64,000 nucleotides of DNA from Chaenocephalus aceratus (GCA_023974075.1 CM043807.1:5575513-5639512), one strand, 5' to 3'. Shown: positions 45,079-55,844, counted from the stretch's first letter. Translations and numbers: made by a program. Notes: generated from the sequence alone by a model not told the origin.

Positions 45079-45790
45079 CCCTGGCCGCAACCTGCACACA
45101 CAAGTTAAACATGCGCTGACCCACTGGCCGCAACCTGCACACGCAGGGTCAAACATGACGCTGACCCACTGGCCGCAACCTGCACACGCAGGGTTAAACA
45201 TGACGCTGACCCACTGGCCGCAACCTGCACACGCAGGGTTAAACATGACGCTGACCCACTGGCCGCAACCTGCACACGCAGGGTTAAACATGACGCTCAC
45301 CCACTGGCCGCAACCTGCACTCGCAGGGTTAAACATGATGCTCACCCACTGGCCGCAACCTGCACACGCAGGGTTAAACATGACGCAGACCCACTGGCCG
45401 CAACCTGCACACACAGGGTTAAACATGACGCTGACCCACTGGCCGCAACCTGCACACGCAGGGTCAAACATGACGCTGACCCACTGGCCGCAACCTGCAC
45501 ACAGAGGGTCAAACATGACGCTGACCCACTGGCCGCAACCTGCACACGCAGGGTTAAACATGACGCTCACCCACTGGCCGCAACCTGCACTCGCAGGGTT
45601 AAACATGACGCAGACCCACTGGCCGCAACCTGCACACAGAGGGTCAAACATGACGCTGACCCACTGGCCGCAACCTGCACTCGCAGGGTTAAACATGACG
45701 CTCACCCACTGGCCGCAACCTGCACACGCAGGGTTAAACATGACGCAGACCCGGGGGTCACGACCTGACGTGTAGGGTTAAACGGTTAAA
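45079..45790. repeat. 45-bp minisatellite, at least 14 well-conserved units
   Basis: CCACTGGCCGCAACCTGCAC recurs every 45 bp from 45121 to 45706 (14 occurrences), with a diverged unit before (45079) and degraded units after. Variants cycle between CACACGCAGGG, CACTCGCAGGG and CACAGAGGG, and between GACGCTGACC, GACGCTCACC and GACGCAGACC. 45 is a multiple of three, so 15-residue repeats are open on both strands. I see no sign that either strand is a real protein. Confidence 0.96.
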
Positions 45791-45829
45791 CGTGAACACG
45801 GACCCGGAGGTCACGACATGACATGCAGG

Positions 45830-47697
45830 CAGTGGCGCCAGCAGGGGGGGCCATGGCCACCCTGATATATTTGTTGGCCCCCCCACTGGCCCCCCCACCA
45901 CACACACACACGCCTCGCCAGTCACGTATGCGTAGTAGTTTATCTGATATTTAACAACAAATACACAGCCAGCGAGTCGCTTGATTTGAGCTTCCAACGC
46001 TCATACTGCAGCGGCCCCTCCCTCTCCCTCTGCTACCATGGTAACACTCTGATACTCGGCGCACCACTCTGATACTCGCGCGCATCACTCTGAGATTCGC
46101 ACAGACAGCAGCAGGTTGCAGCAAAACGTTTCTTTCTACTGACTTTTCTACTGACTTGACACAAATCCACCAGACTTCTAGAAGGTAAGTCATATACGTT
46201 CGTTGCCTGTTAAGCCCCACAACACTTTAGGCTTCAGTGTGTTAGGTTGCAAAAAACGGAGATATGCTTACCTTTAGCTGTTATTCTGATCAAAAATGGT
46301 GTTCAATGGCATTAAAACGAGAAAAACGCTGGAAGACCTGGAAAAGAGGCTCGGGGCTCAGTAAAGGCTGCTTCACTTCAGGTATAATTCGTCTGTAAAC
46401 ACACTTTGGCAGCTAGCCTAGTTAGCGTTAGTTTAGCTTGCTAAGCTAACGTTAGCTGATGTCGGTATGCTGGGCTGGTGTAATGCGTAGGCTACTATTA
46501 ATCACTGCTGTGTGTAATGTCAATTTGCAGAAAATGAAGAGAAAGTCAACAGACATCTCTTCTTATTTTAAGAAGAATATGTAAAGGAGAGACAGAGCTG
46601 GCAGGGGAGCAGCAGCATAGGGCTAATGAGGAGATGGCCATACATGCTAGAATAGTACATGTGGAACTCTGTTTTGTAAAAGTGAAACTAAAACCTAAGT
46701 ACAGTTTTATTAATGTGATTGTGACCTTTGTAATCATTTAAGTCTTCCACACACTTTAGGTCTGCAGCTCCTTCAAAATGAAACGAGAATCTATGCAGTT
46801 TTTCCTCTTCTGTGTTCTGAGGTTATGAGCCGACCATTAGTCAAGTTTGTTTTCATAATGTTCTGTATGCTAATTTAAAAAAAGGGTAACCAGTTTGTTG
46901 ATAAGTATATACATTCCAAAACAAATGGAATACAAGCTATATGTATTACTCTCACCACAGTGGCCTAATCTAAAAAAAAAAAAGAAATATGTCTCGTCAC
47001 CTATTTTCTGTCTAATACTAAAAGGTGGTGTTTTGTATCATTTATAATGTTTTGAATTTGCTATAAAGGTCAATAATAGATGGTGTTTTGTGTTCAATCA
47101 CAGTATGTATTTACCATGTTATACCCCTTGTGTTTTTGGGTCCTGTTGAAATAAAATAGTCATGTTTTAAAACTTGATTTAATAAAGTCATGTCAATCAT
47201 CTTTGATCCCAGTGTGACACAAACAGCTTTGTTCAGTCTAAAACTATTTATAACCTAGAGACATAATATAACTGAAGAACATGTTGTGTTGCTGTTGTGT
47301 ATTGTATGTGTTGAGAATGCTGGAAATGTTGTGCCTTACAATAAAGGAACTTATTTAAATTAAGCTGTATTTGTTTGTTTTTTAAAGAAAAAACAACTAG
47401 CATATATAAAAAACAAAACAATAAATCACCAACACATGTATAAACACAAAATAAGGTTCTTTTAAATGTTGTTTGAAGTCAAATGTTAACTATCCGTATT
47501 ATATTCACTTCAGATGAATAGGATCAGAAAATGTAAAATAAGAAACCAAAGTATATCAGTAGGTGATTCTCTGCCATTGTTTTCATCTATCTAGTCTACT
47601 TTTACAACAATGAAATGCTTGGTTTTGGTGGGCCACCCCAAGATTTTCAGTGGCCCCATTTGGCCACCCCTATGAAACATTTCTGGAGGCGCCACTG
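45830..47697 (+). mobile_element. hAT element, TSD CATGCAGG, inserted in the minisatellite
   Basis: It begins CAGTGGCGCCAGCAGG and ends GGCGCCACTG, with the perfect 8-bp duplication at 45822-45829 and 47698-47705. Length 1868 bp. Both termini carry GGGCCATGGCCACC / GGTGGGCCACC-type motifs. It holds a remnant transposase start at 46534. The degraded 45-bp-type repeats (GACCCGGAGGTCAC motifs) continue on both sides. Confidence 0.9.
46534..46584 (+). pseudogene. relict N-terminus of a hAT transposase-like ORF
   Basis: A 16-codon frame, MKRKSTDISSYFKKNM, then TAA. It is preceded by TTTGCAG, a possible splice acceptor. The MKRK...IxxFFKK start is typical of ZMYM-type/hAT-like proteins in fish. 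The rest of the protein is deleted. This is recognition by pattern, not by alignment. Confidence 0.55.
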
Positions 47698-47800
47698 CAT
47701 GCAGGGTTACACGGAACGCAGACCCGGAGGTCACAACCTGACATGCGGTTAGTCGTGAACGCAGTGACACGTACACATGCTGACGTGCTATGAAACCGCC
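47698..47800. repeat. degraded right flank of the 45-bp minisatellite
   Basis: CGCAGACCCGGAGGTCACAACCTGACATG repeats the pattern seen at 45745-45829, showing that the hAT element at 45830-47697 split a single array. Confidence 0.7.
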
Positions 47801-49420
47801 ACCAGTTATATGCATAATTACCAAGTTTAGTGTTTGAGACCTTGGATAGCCGATGTTGTGTCACATTATGCCTCCCCGTCATGAAATGCCCCCCTTGTCA
47901 CGGGAACGCGCATTTCTAAATGACACGTTTACACCTCATGACACGTTTACACCATAGGTTTACACCTTAAAACGATGTTTAAAACGAAAAGTAAACGTGC
48001 TTGACGGTGGGATTTATAGAAACATCTTTTGGGGTGGGGTGCATTTGATGACAGGCCAAACAATAGTTGCATTGGTTGAAATGACAGTGGACAGTTAATG
48101 ATGGTTCCTTCGGGGCATTATGTGCATCCAGGGCACAAGTACGGTTGATCCACTGGAGGCCTTTGTACACATTGATGGTGGTACCACCGCTGACAAATGT
48201 CACAGCAAATCTGAGAAAACAATAAATACTTGTTATGTAAGGTATGCATTATGGGATTTTTTTAAGATAATAGAATATCTCTAATGTATTTCCCACTAAC
48301 ATTCTAACGATTCCTTCAATTATCGAAATCTTTCAAAAACATAATGTTGTGTTATGAGAAATAAATAAATGTTCAACAAAAATGTATGGAAAAACAAGCA
48401 AAACATTAATCCTTTATCAGTTAATGCTGAAGATACCAAATATAGTAGCAATTACCAACGCAAATGTTATGTTGATAAAGTCTGGAAACATATTTCTGCT
48501 AATTTTCTTTATTGTAATGTGCAATAGGAATTACCCAATGTTCTTCATCCTGCTCCTCCATCCCGCAGTAAAAGCAAAGCCTGCTTTGATCATCTGTTGA
48601 GACTAAACGTAATCAATATCTTCAGATAAACCACATTGCAGATTTGGGGTCAAGGTGACCCATTCCAATTTTTAACTAAAAGGTCAATTATATAAGGACA
48701 CATTTGTGGTCTTTTATTATTTTGTGTGAAGAAAAGGCAAAACACACACAAACACAGATTTTCTAAATGATAAATGTGAGCACAGAGGAGCCATCTGCTC
48801 TTTCTTTCTCTCTCCTTACCCTCTGTCGAATGGGAACCTGCACGATGTCATTACAAAACATCCAACAACTTCTTTCGCACTGTACGCATCCATTTAAGTT
48901 GGGTTCTCATGGTTCTTTTGTTGTTCATCACATGTATTAGCTTTACAGCTTTGATTATAATAAGTTCAAGGTAAACATTAACTGAGGATATCAGTTAAAA
49001 GTAATCACACCAATGAGCACATTGAAAGGAGGAAGATGGGGAAATCTCACATCTTAAATAAACCGCAGAATTGAAAGGGTGTTAGAGTGTGACATGTGTA
49101 GCCTATATGAAATTTCAGTTGAAGATGCCTGCCTGCGATGCTTCATATGTTATCTGTTTGGAGTTGAGATACACAATATACTGTATGTAGTGACTATTGA
49201 CCCTAATCTATACTTAAGCCACTGTGTTGCTTTTAAAACCCTGATAATGTCCCTGGTCAACATTAATCCAACAGTACCAATGGTCCAAGCAATACAATAC
49301 AATACAATACAACAATTTGCATGGCACATTATTAATATACTAGGTTATTGATGCATACTTATGAGATACATTAATAAAAGTAACTACATGAAGTCATTGA
49401 CAATGTTGAGAAAAGGTAAC
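47801..49420. other. intergenic DNA, no recognised feature
   Basis: A minus-strand open frame at 47979-48203 (contains CNYCLACHQMHPTPKD) matches no family I know and has no supporting splice context. Otherwise nothing is supported. Confidence 0.45.
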
Positions 49421-49424
49421 AAAC

Positions 49425-50051
49425 CAGATTCTCTGAGGAGAGAAGTAGCAATGTCCAGCCTCAGCTCGTGCACTGCCTTCTGGGAGGTTTCAAACTGAAT
49501 TGCCTAACCCAGTCAAATGTTCTCTGCAAACTGAAGAGAACCTTGATTAGTATCTGGACGGCATGGTCTATGATTTGACCCTCAAATGGAATACAGACAA
49601 ATGACCCAACAGATTTAAAGAATGACATGTTGTATATGTGTAGTTTGACACAATTCAATACATCTTTGATCAAGATGTATAAAAGCAAGTCAAGATATTC
49701 AGTCTAATTGCTACTGAATCTGAGTTTGAGAGTAATGTTTGGCTAAATGCATTTCACACTCACTTTTAAGGCCAGGACACCACAGGATGTGCTGTCTTGT
49801 TGGTGATTATGGGGGAGGGTGCTGCATGTCCACCTTGACACCTTGCAGCCTTTCATCCTCATGAAGGCTCTACAGTATGTAGATAGTACATGTGTCAAGA
49901 TGCAGCACATCATTGTCAAAAAACTCATACAACACCAGAACTAGTACACTGTATCAAATACCTTGTAGACTGTAGGCACACCCTCATTTTGCCTTTCCCT
50001 TCTCCAAGTGGATCCAAGAAGAGGGTTTTTCTTCTCATGGGGGTACATTAC
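49425..50051 (-). pseudogene. Ulp1/SENP-like (C48) cysteine protease remnant, three exons
   Basis: The family cleaves ubiquitin-like modifiers or their precursors. Exons on the minus strand are 50051-49962, 49869-49764 and 49530-49425. The first reads MYPHEKK then TLFLDPLGEGKGKM, with the Asp-Pro expected at the catalytic Asp; one extra A in an AAAAA run shifts the frame. The second ends HNHQQDSTSCGVLALK, containing the oxyanion Gln and the catalytic Cys. The third starts FAENI, has in-frame TGA and TAG, then AIQFETSQKAVHELRLDIAT. Borders are GT/AG, and exon 1 to 2 joins cleanly in phase 2 once the extra A is discounted. The catalytic His region is not found upstream. It is a dead copy, of host or transposon origin. 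Confidence 0.75.
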
Positions 50052-50419
50052 CTTTTATTATTCACATGGAAACACAACATGCATTAGGCAGGAACCATAC
50101 ATTACGCAGGTACGATGTATGGTTTAGATGTTATCAATAATAAGTGCAGAATGTATGTGTGGCCCGGTTATCTTGCAAATCACTAATTATATATGGTGTA
50201 TACAGCACTATAGATACAGACTGGAGCTTAAAATATGCTCCTATTCTCACCACCAACATCCAGTGATGGTTCTCGTTCACAATTCCCACGATGACTGTGT
50301 GCCATTGGATCAACCTGAGAGTAGTTGCAAAAGTATTACATTCCTCAAGCCTCTAACCCTTTCCTGGGATCTGATTTCCCCGCAGCCATGGTTCCAGACC
50401 CAGCTCTTGCCCCAGCTGC

Positions 50420-50960
50420 CATAGTCCCTTCTCTGTTTCCCTCTCTAGTCTCTTCTCGAGTTCCCCCTCTAGTCCCTTCCCAAGTCCCTTCTCTAGTCCC
50501 TTCCCTAGTCCCTCCTCAGGTCACTTCTCTAGTCCCATCTCCAGTCCCCTCTCCAGTCCCCTCTCGAGTCCCTTCTCGAGTCACCTCTCGAGTTCCATCT
50601 CTAGTCCCTACTCAAGTCCCTTCCCTAGTCCCATCTCCAGTTCCCTCGAGTTCCCTCTCCAGTCCCCTCTCAAGTCCCCTCTCGGGTCCCCTCTCGAGTC
50701 ACCTCTCAAGTCCCTTCTCGAGTCACCTCTCGAGTTCCATCTCTAGTCCCTACTCAAGTCCCTCCTCTAGTCAATTCCCTAGTCCCATCTCTAGTCCCTC
50801 CTCTAGTCACTTCTCGAGTCCCCTCTCAGTCCCCTCTCCAGTCCCCTCTCCGTCTCCTCTCAGTTCCCTCTCGAGTTCCCTCCTCTAGTCCCCCTTTAGT
50901 CCTTCTTTAGTCCCTCCTCTAATCCCTCCTCTAGTCCCTCCTCTCTCCTCGAGTCCCCTC
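50420..50960. repeat. short tandem repeat, CCCCTCTCGAGT-like units of about 10-12 bp
   Basis: Dozens of irregular copies of AGTCCC(C/T)TCTC(G/C)AGT. Higher-order copies are visible: a block around 50560-50610 recurs near 50690-50760. Confidence 0.85.
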
Positions 50961-51043
50961 TCTAGTTCCCCTCTCGAGTCTCCTCTCGAGTTCCCCCTTG
51001 GTTCCCCTCTCGAGTCACGTCTCAAGCCCCTACCCAATGTCCT

Positions 51044-51470
51044 GGTCTGTTGGAGGTTCCGCTGGGGGTCCTGCCAACTCCATGTCCTGTCCCGTTGGAG
51101 GTCCCGCCGACTACTCTTCTGCCGGGGGTCCTGCCAACTCTTAGTCCTGTGCCGTTGGAGGCCCCGCCGACTACTCTCCTGCCGGGGGTCCTGCCAACCC
51201 TTTGTCCTGTCCGTTAGAGGTCCCGCCGTCTACTCTCCTGCCGGGGGTCCTGCCAGCTCCTTGTCCTGTCTCGTTGGAGGTCCCGCCGACTACTCTCCTG
51301 CCGGGGGTCCTGCCAACCCTTTGTCCTGTCTCGTTGGAGGTCCCGCCGTCTACTCTCCTGCCGGGGGTCCTGCCAACCCTATGTCCTGTCTCGTTGGAGG
51401 TCCCGCCGACTGCTCTCCTGCCGGGGATCCTGCCAATCCCGTGTCCTGGTCCTCTTCCGTGGGGGATCCT
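51044..51470. repeat. 60-bp tandem repeat, about 6.5 units
   Basis: GTTGGAGGTCCCGCC starts near 51094, 51154, 51213, 51273, 51333 and 51393. Each unit includes CTCTCCTGCCGGGGGTCCTG. One unit is 59 bp, shifting the frame. Confidence 0.92.
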
Positions 51471-52239
51471 GCCGAGGCCTGTCCCACCAGCTCCGACACC
51501 AGGTCCTGCCCGGCCTCCGGCGCTGTCCCGTCAGCGCCTTCCTGCCCGGCCTCCGTAGCTGTCTGGTCTTCGCCCTCGATCCCGGCCCCCTGAGAGCCAC
51601 GGCCTTCGCCCTCGAGCCCGGCCCCCTGACTTTCCCGGCCGCGGCCCTCGCCCTCATGCTCGGCCCCCTGAGTTCGCCCGCGGTGGCCTTCGCCCCTCCA
51701 TAATCCCCACCTTGGACTCTGTCTTGCCCCCGGGCCGTCCGCCCGAGATCCCTTCCGGGTCCTCCGCGGTGCTCCTGGGTTGTCAGCCCAAACCCGTCCT
51801 CCTGACCCCCTCCACCCACCCTGGTGGCCCTAGTTTTATGTCCCTCCTCCGGTCCCCCTCCACCCACCCTCCTGGACATTGTTTTTTTTGGACGTTTATG
51901 GGACTGTTTTGGTGTTTTAGGGACGTCTGGAATCCGTCCCTTGAGGGGGGGGTTCTGTTACGATTATTGTGTTATGTCACGTTTTCTATGTCTTGGTTTG
52001 TATGTCCTGCTGTTCTCCCTGTCATGTTTTCCTCCTGGTTTATTGTCTGGTCCTTTTCCCTGTGTGTTTCCCCCTGTCGTTAGTTTCCCTGGTGTGTCTA
52101 GTTGTCTGATTGTTTTCACCTGTGGCCCTTGTGTTTCTCCTCCCCTGCCCGGCTGTGTCTCGTCTTGTGATTACCCCTCCCTGTATTTAGTCTTGTCTCT
52201 TCCTGTGTTGTCGGTTCGTCTTGTGATTTGGCTTGTCTT

Positions 52240-54175
52240 CGCAGCAGGCTGCACGCGCACATTTATCTCCATACGGTTCAGTGCAACTTTAACAGGAAGA
52301 GTGAGTGAGTGAGAACGATTCAAAAAACGATTGGCTTCAGTCAGCGGAGGGGCTTCAACCGAAGGCAAAAAAAAACTGGGTACGGCCCGAAGCACGGCCT
52401 CCCCTAACGGCCTTGCCGGTCGGGCACCCCCCCCCCGGTGCTGGGATCTGGTGCGGCGAGTGTTTTGATGGCAACAGCGGCTGGAGTGGAAAGAACTGCG
52501 GAGGTGCCGAACATGGAAGGCGGAAGGGCAAGTGACAAGGCGGATGAAAGGAAGGACAAAGACAAAGAAGAAGAGCAAGAACAAAGCAAGAAAGCGGGAG
52601 AGGAAGGAAAAGAGGGGAAGAAGGAGAGAACGAGGTACAGTGTGGAATTAACTGTGGAAGTAGTTGTGGAAGGTGCACTGTCTATGATGGACCTGCTTAA
52701 AGGAATACAGAAACAGTGTGGGACAGTGGATGGATGCAGAGTGACGGGAGAACAGTATGAAGTGACCGTCCTGGGAAAAATGAAACTAATGGAGGGGTTG
52801 AGAGTAAACGGGGCCGCGGTGCATGCAAAAAACATTATGAGCACCGATGTGACCGTCTCGTTCCTGCATCTGCCTGTTTATCTGCAGGATAAAACAAGGC
52901 TAAATAGGCTCGAGGAGTGGGGAGTTAAGCCCATCTCGGACATTAAAAAAAGAGTGTGGCCAGACTCGGACATTGCAGACGGCACGAGGTCCTGAGAGTG
53001 AGGTTCAACAATAAGGTCCGCTCCCTACCGTATTCCACGAAGTTCGACACGGTGAAGGGGGCGGAGTACTTTCGGGTCCAGCACAATGGCCAGGTTCCAG
53101 TGTGCAGGTTATGTATAAAGCCGGGTCACATCTTCAGAGAATGCCCAGACTTTAAGTGCCACAGGTGTTATGAGCAGGGGCACTATGCCAGGGAGTGCAG
53201 GTTTGGAGCTGAGAGAGAGAGGAGAGAGAAAGAGAGAGAGGAGGAAGACGACAAGGAGGAAGACGAGGAGGAGGAAGAAGAGGGGGGGGAAGGCGACGAG
53301 GGGGCAAAGAAAAGACCCTATGAGCAGATCAGCAGCGAAGATGAAGGTCCAGTGGTGGAGGACATCTCGGGGGCTTCGGTGATGGTAGAGAAGGCACCAA
53401 ACGTGGAGAAGAGCAACAAAAGTGCCAGGCAGGGCGGCGGAGGCGCCGATGGAAGCAGCAGAGGCGGCGACGGGAGCAGCGGCGGGGGAAAGAAGTTTTG
53501 GAGTCCTGAGGAGGTGGAAGACATCTCGGAGGCTTCCGGGAGGGAGAGCTGGGGGAGGACCCTGGGGGCGCCATGGTCTTCGGGAGCCCTAATGATGAGC
53601 AGAGGGGCCGAGGCACGAGAAGAAACAGGTGCGAGGAGGAGGAGAAGAAGAAGAAGAAGAAGACGACCTCAGCGGAGAACGCCGGGCTGATTGCTAGACG
53701 AAAATCGGACAAGGAGAGGGAGGTGGAGAAAAGGAGAGCGGGTACAACAGAGGGGAGCTCGGGTAAGCAACCAGTGAAAGCTGGCCCTAATATGTGACGT
53801 AGAACATCCCACCGGTGGGATGAAAGAAGTGGACTGGTTCCTCCCCCGTCCTGGTGGTCAGGTCCGAACAGTATTTACAGACACACCCATGAGCATTTTT
53901 ACACAACTCTGAAAGTCACACAAAAACCCCAAAAGGATTATGGGTAAAATGCCAACACTCCTATATTCCCCACTGACACTTGTTACAGATCATGTTGTCA
54001 TTGTATTATGACTCAGACAGTGCCTGAAATTGAAAGAGACATTTGACTGATGTTTGTTTTGATGTCAGACGTAAGTGAGTGTATGACTGTTATTTTTGTC
54101 AGTGTGCACTTGAGTGTGTAGTCTGTGTGCATTCTCCTTACATAAACTTTGGAAAGAACAAAAAAAAAAAAAGTC
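52240..54175 (+). mobile_element. LINE-like (Tx1/L1-type) 5' part nested in the LTR
   Basis: Contains an ORF1 with CCHC knuckles and ends near a poly(A) run at 54160-54171. No endonuclease or reverse transcriptase is present, so the copy is internally deleted or a non-autonomous derivative. Exact boundaries are uncertain. Confidence 0.55.
52468..53797 (+). pseudogene. retrotransposon ORF1/Gag-like protein with CCHC zinc knuckles, frameshifted
   Basis: An RNA-binding ORF1-type protein. It starts MATAAGVERTAE, has a highly charged linker, and then a conserved block (RYSVELTVEVVVEGALSMMD, VSFLHLPVYLQDK) up to 52993. A missing base near 52988 shifts the frame; it continues LRVRFNNKVRSLPYSTKFD and two knuckles, CRLCIKPGHIFRECPDFKC and CHRCYEQGHYARECRF, then a long Glu/Arg/Lys and Gly-rich tail. 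ZCCHC3-like proteins and Tx1-like ORF1 have this layout. A further frame change follows in the tail. Confidence 0.75.
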
Positions 54176-54319
54176 CTCGGTGAGTGTTCTGTTCTGTCTT
54201 TGTTAGTATAGCCTTGAAATAAAGGAATGTTCACGTTAATCTGCATTTGGGTCCTACCTGCTTCACACATCGTAACAGGGCGTGTCTGAAGCTTGGGGAT
54301 TTGGGGATTGGGGAACCAA

Positions 54320-54544
54320 TTACATGAATCTCCCGCCCCCGACATACAAAGCAAAAACCCCCGGGGATTTTATGGAGCAATATATAATAAACTCCCAAAC
54401 AGGCGAAAACCTACCAGTTTCACCCACTGTCTCTGCCACCTCCCTCCATGCCTGGTTCTTCCGGTTTGTATCCCGGTAGGTGAAGAGGGTCTGGTCATAC
54501 AAAACCGGGTGATTTGCTACGGCGATAGTTAGTTTCTCCTCCAT
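54320..54544 (-). pseudogene. MADF-domain exon (Harbinger-associated or host-like)
   Basis: ATG at 54544 opens MEEKLTIAVANHPVLYDQTL, FTYRDTNRKNQAWREVAETV and GET, then the donor CTG/GTAGGT at 54415. This is the start of a MADF (Adf-1 type Myb/SANT-like) DNA-binding domain. In fish such exons mostly belong to PIF/Harbinger elements. Translation beyond 54415 is intron. I see no partner transposase. Confidence 0.65.
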
Positions 54545-55132
54545 CTTTTTTTGAAATATAGAAATGAACGGCGGGATATCTCTCCCAGCTTAGACGCGGT
54601 TTGATTGCCTACGGCTTGAACTGTCAGATTTTCCGAAACGGGATTTGATTGGCTGGCGCTGGCTACGCCGGAGACGGCGGAGACGGACCGCTATGCTACC
54701 CACAATTCAGTTCGGCGAAAAAGCGAGGCAACGTGACGTCACCCCATTCAAAGTGAATGGGCAGATTGAAGCTGTCGACGCTGTAGTGTGGACGGGCCGT
54801 CAGGGTAGCGCTGGCAAGAGGCAGTTGCAACAAATTCACCAGATGTTCGTTATATCGTTATGACATTAGGGTCATGCAGAGTGAGATCGCTACCCCTTTA
54901 AGAGAGGGGTGTGGCGCGGGCATGTGTGCGTGGGTATAGTAGAGCGAGTGAGTGAGTGAGCGGGATATACGTTTCTATCCATCTCGCGAAACAGAAGAGC
55001 TAAATAAATGCAACGACCTCCCAAAAGAGCTCGCCTCTCTCCAGTCTGTTGGCGCAGCAGCCATTACCAGCAAAGGTCTAGATAGCCTTGGACTAATACT
55101 ACGGAGGAATAAAAGACGCCACACACTTGCAT

Positions 55133-55273
55133 TGTAGTTCACATAGTTAGACACTGACTGAGTTCTCCGAGTGAGCCAGCAATGATCCCTTTATTAGAAC
55201 CAGCTGTGTGATTGACAGATTGACAGATATGACGTCAGCATAAAAGCATTCAAGAGATGAATCGTTCACAACA
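55133..55273 (-). mobile_element. short Copia 3' LTR
   Basis: On the minus strand it follows the polypurine GGGGGTGGTGAAC and runs from TGTTGTGAACGATTC to GTGAACTACA, 141 bp, containing TAATAAAGGG as a possible poly(A) signal. The TGT/ACA ends and position directly after the RNase H frame support an LTR. Short LTRs are typical of GalEa-like Copia elements of fish, so this assignment is suggested. Confidence 0.6.
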
Positions 55274-55760
55274 GTTCACCACCCCCACTTGATCTTATTC
55301 TGACAACCTTTGACATACATTTACACTTTTCAATCATGCCCTTTGTTACAGGCTTGGTTAAAATATCAGCTACCATTTCTGTTGTTGGGCAGTATTCAAT
55401 AATAATGTTTCCATCACTAACTGCAGATCGAACAAAATGATATTTGATATCAAGATGTTTACACCTTTGACGACACACAGGATTCTTTGATAGTGCAATT
55501 GCCCCTTGGTTGTCCTCAAAGATTGTCACTGGTGCATAATCATTTCCACTGTCCATTCCTTTTAATAATTGCACAAGATAAAAACGTTCCCGTGTAGCAG
55601 CTGCCAATGCCATATATTCTGCTTCACATGTGGATAAAGCAACTGTAGGCTGTTTCTTAGATTTCCAGGAAATAACAGGTCCCGTCTGACATAGACTAAA
55701 ACAGTACCCAGTTGTGCTCCGTCTGTCATCTTGATCTGCTGCCCAATGGTTTGGTTAAAA
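55266..55760 (-). pseudogene. Copia (Ty1-type) polyprotein C-terminal end, RNase H
   Basis: The open frame runs from about 55760: [46 protein letters not shown], then [25 protein letters not shown] and [10 protein letters not shown], ending GGGEL at the polypurine tract. The order and motifs (DxDRxSTTGY, STxEAEYMA, EDNQ, KHIDIKYHF, ADxLTKP) are the RNase H of Ty1/Copia. This segment is uninterrupted; integrase and reverse transcriptase are missing upstream. Confidence 0.85.
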
Positions 55761-55844
55761 AGATCTTCCCTGAAGTCACAGCATACGAAGTGGATAGCTT
55801 TAAAATGCTCTTTTTTTAGGAATTTGTCTTATCCTTATTTTTTT

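Larger units (their letters stand above)
50377..51955 (+). pseudogene. 3' coding end of a Gypsy-like LTR element with expanded tandem repeats
   Basis: Pro/Ser/Val-rich open frames (VPSLVPSLVPPQV, PAGGPANP) are encoded by short tandem repeats, followed by a conserved-looking tail FWTFMGLFWCF and DVWNPSLEGGVLL. This directly precedes a polypurine tract and LTR. Fish Gypsy elements commonly end this way. No integrase or reverse transcriptase is present, so the element is 5'-truncated. The frame shifts several times. Confidence 0.6.
51956..54277 (+). mobile_element. Gypsy-like 3' LTR split by a nested LINE-like insertion
   Basis: A G-rich polypurine tract at 51944-51952 precedes TGTTACGATTATTG. 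The matching terminus is CACACATCGTAACA at 54277. These 5'-TGTTACG and CGTAACA-3' ends are the characteristic inverted LTR ends. About 51956-52240 and 54175-54277 appear to be LTR; the middle is foreign. AATAAAGG at 54219 is a likely LTR poly(A) signal. Confidence 0.7.

Noticed and set aside
45079..45750. Regular repeats resembling a CRISPR array
   Set aside because: The 45-bp units are head-to-tail with no unique spacers, and the genome is eukaryotic.
44938..45775. 267- and 261-residue open frames on opposite strands
   Set aside because: Both are read through the 45-bp minisatellite, whose length is a multiple of three. There is no codon-level evidence that either is selected.
47979..48203. 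Minus-strand frame with several Cys/His residues as a possible zinc-binding exon
   Set aside because: Spacing does not fit a known finger and no family is recognised; kept only as an unassigned open frame.
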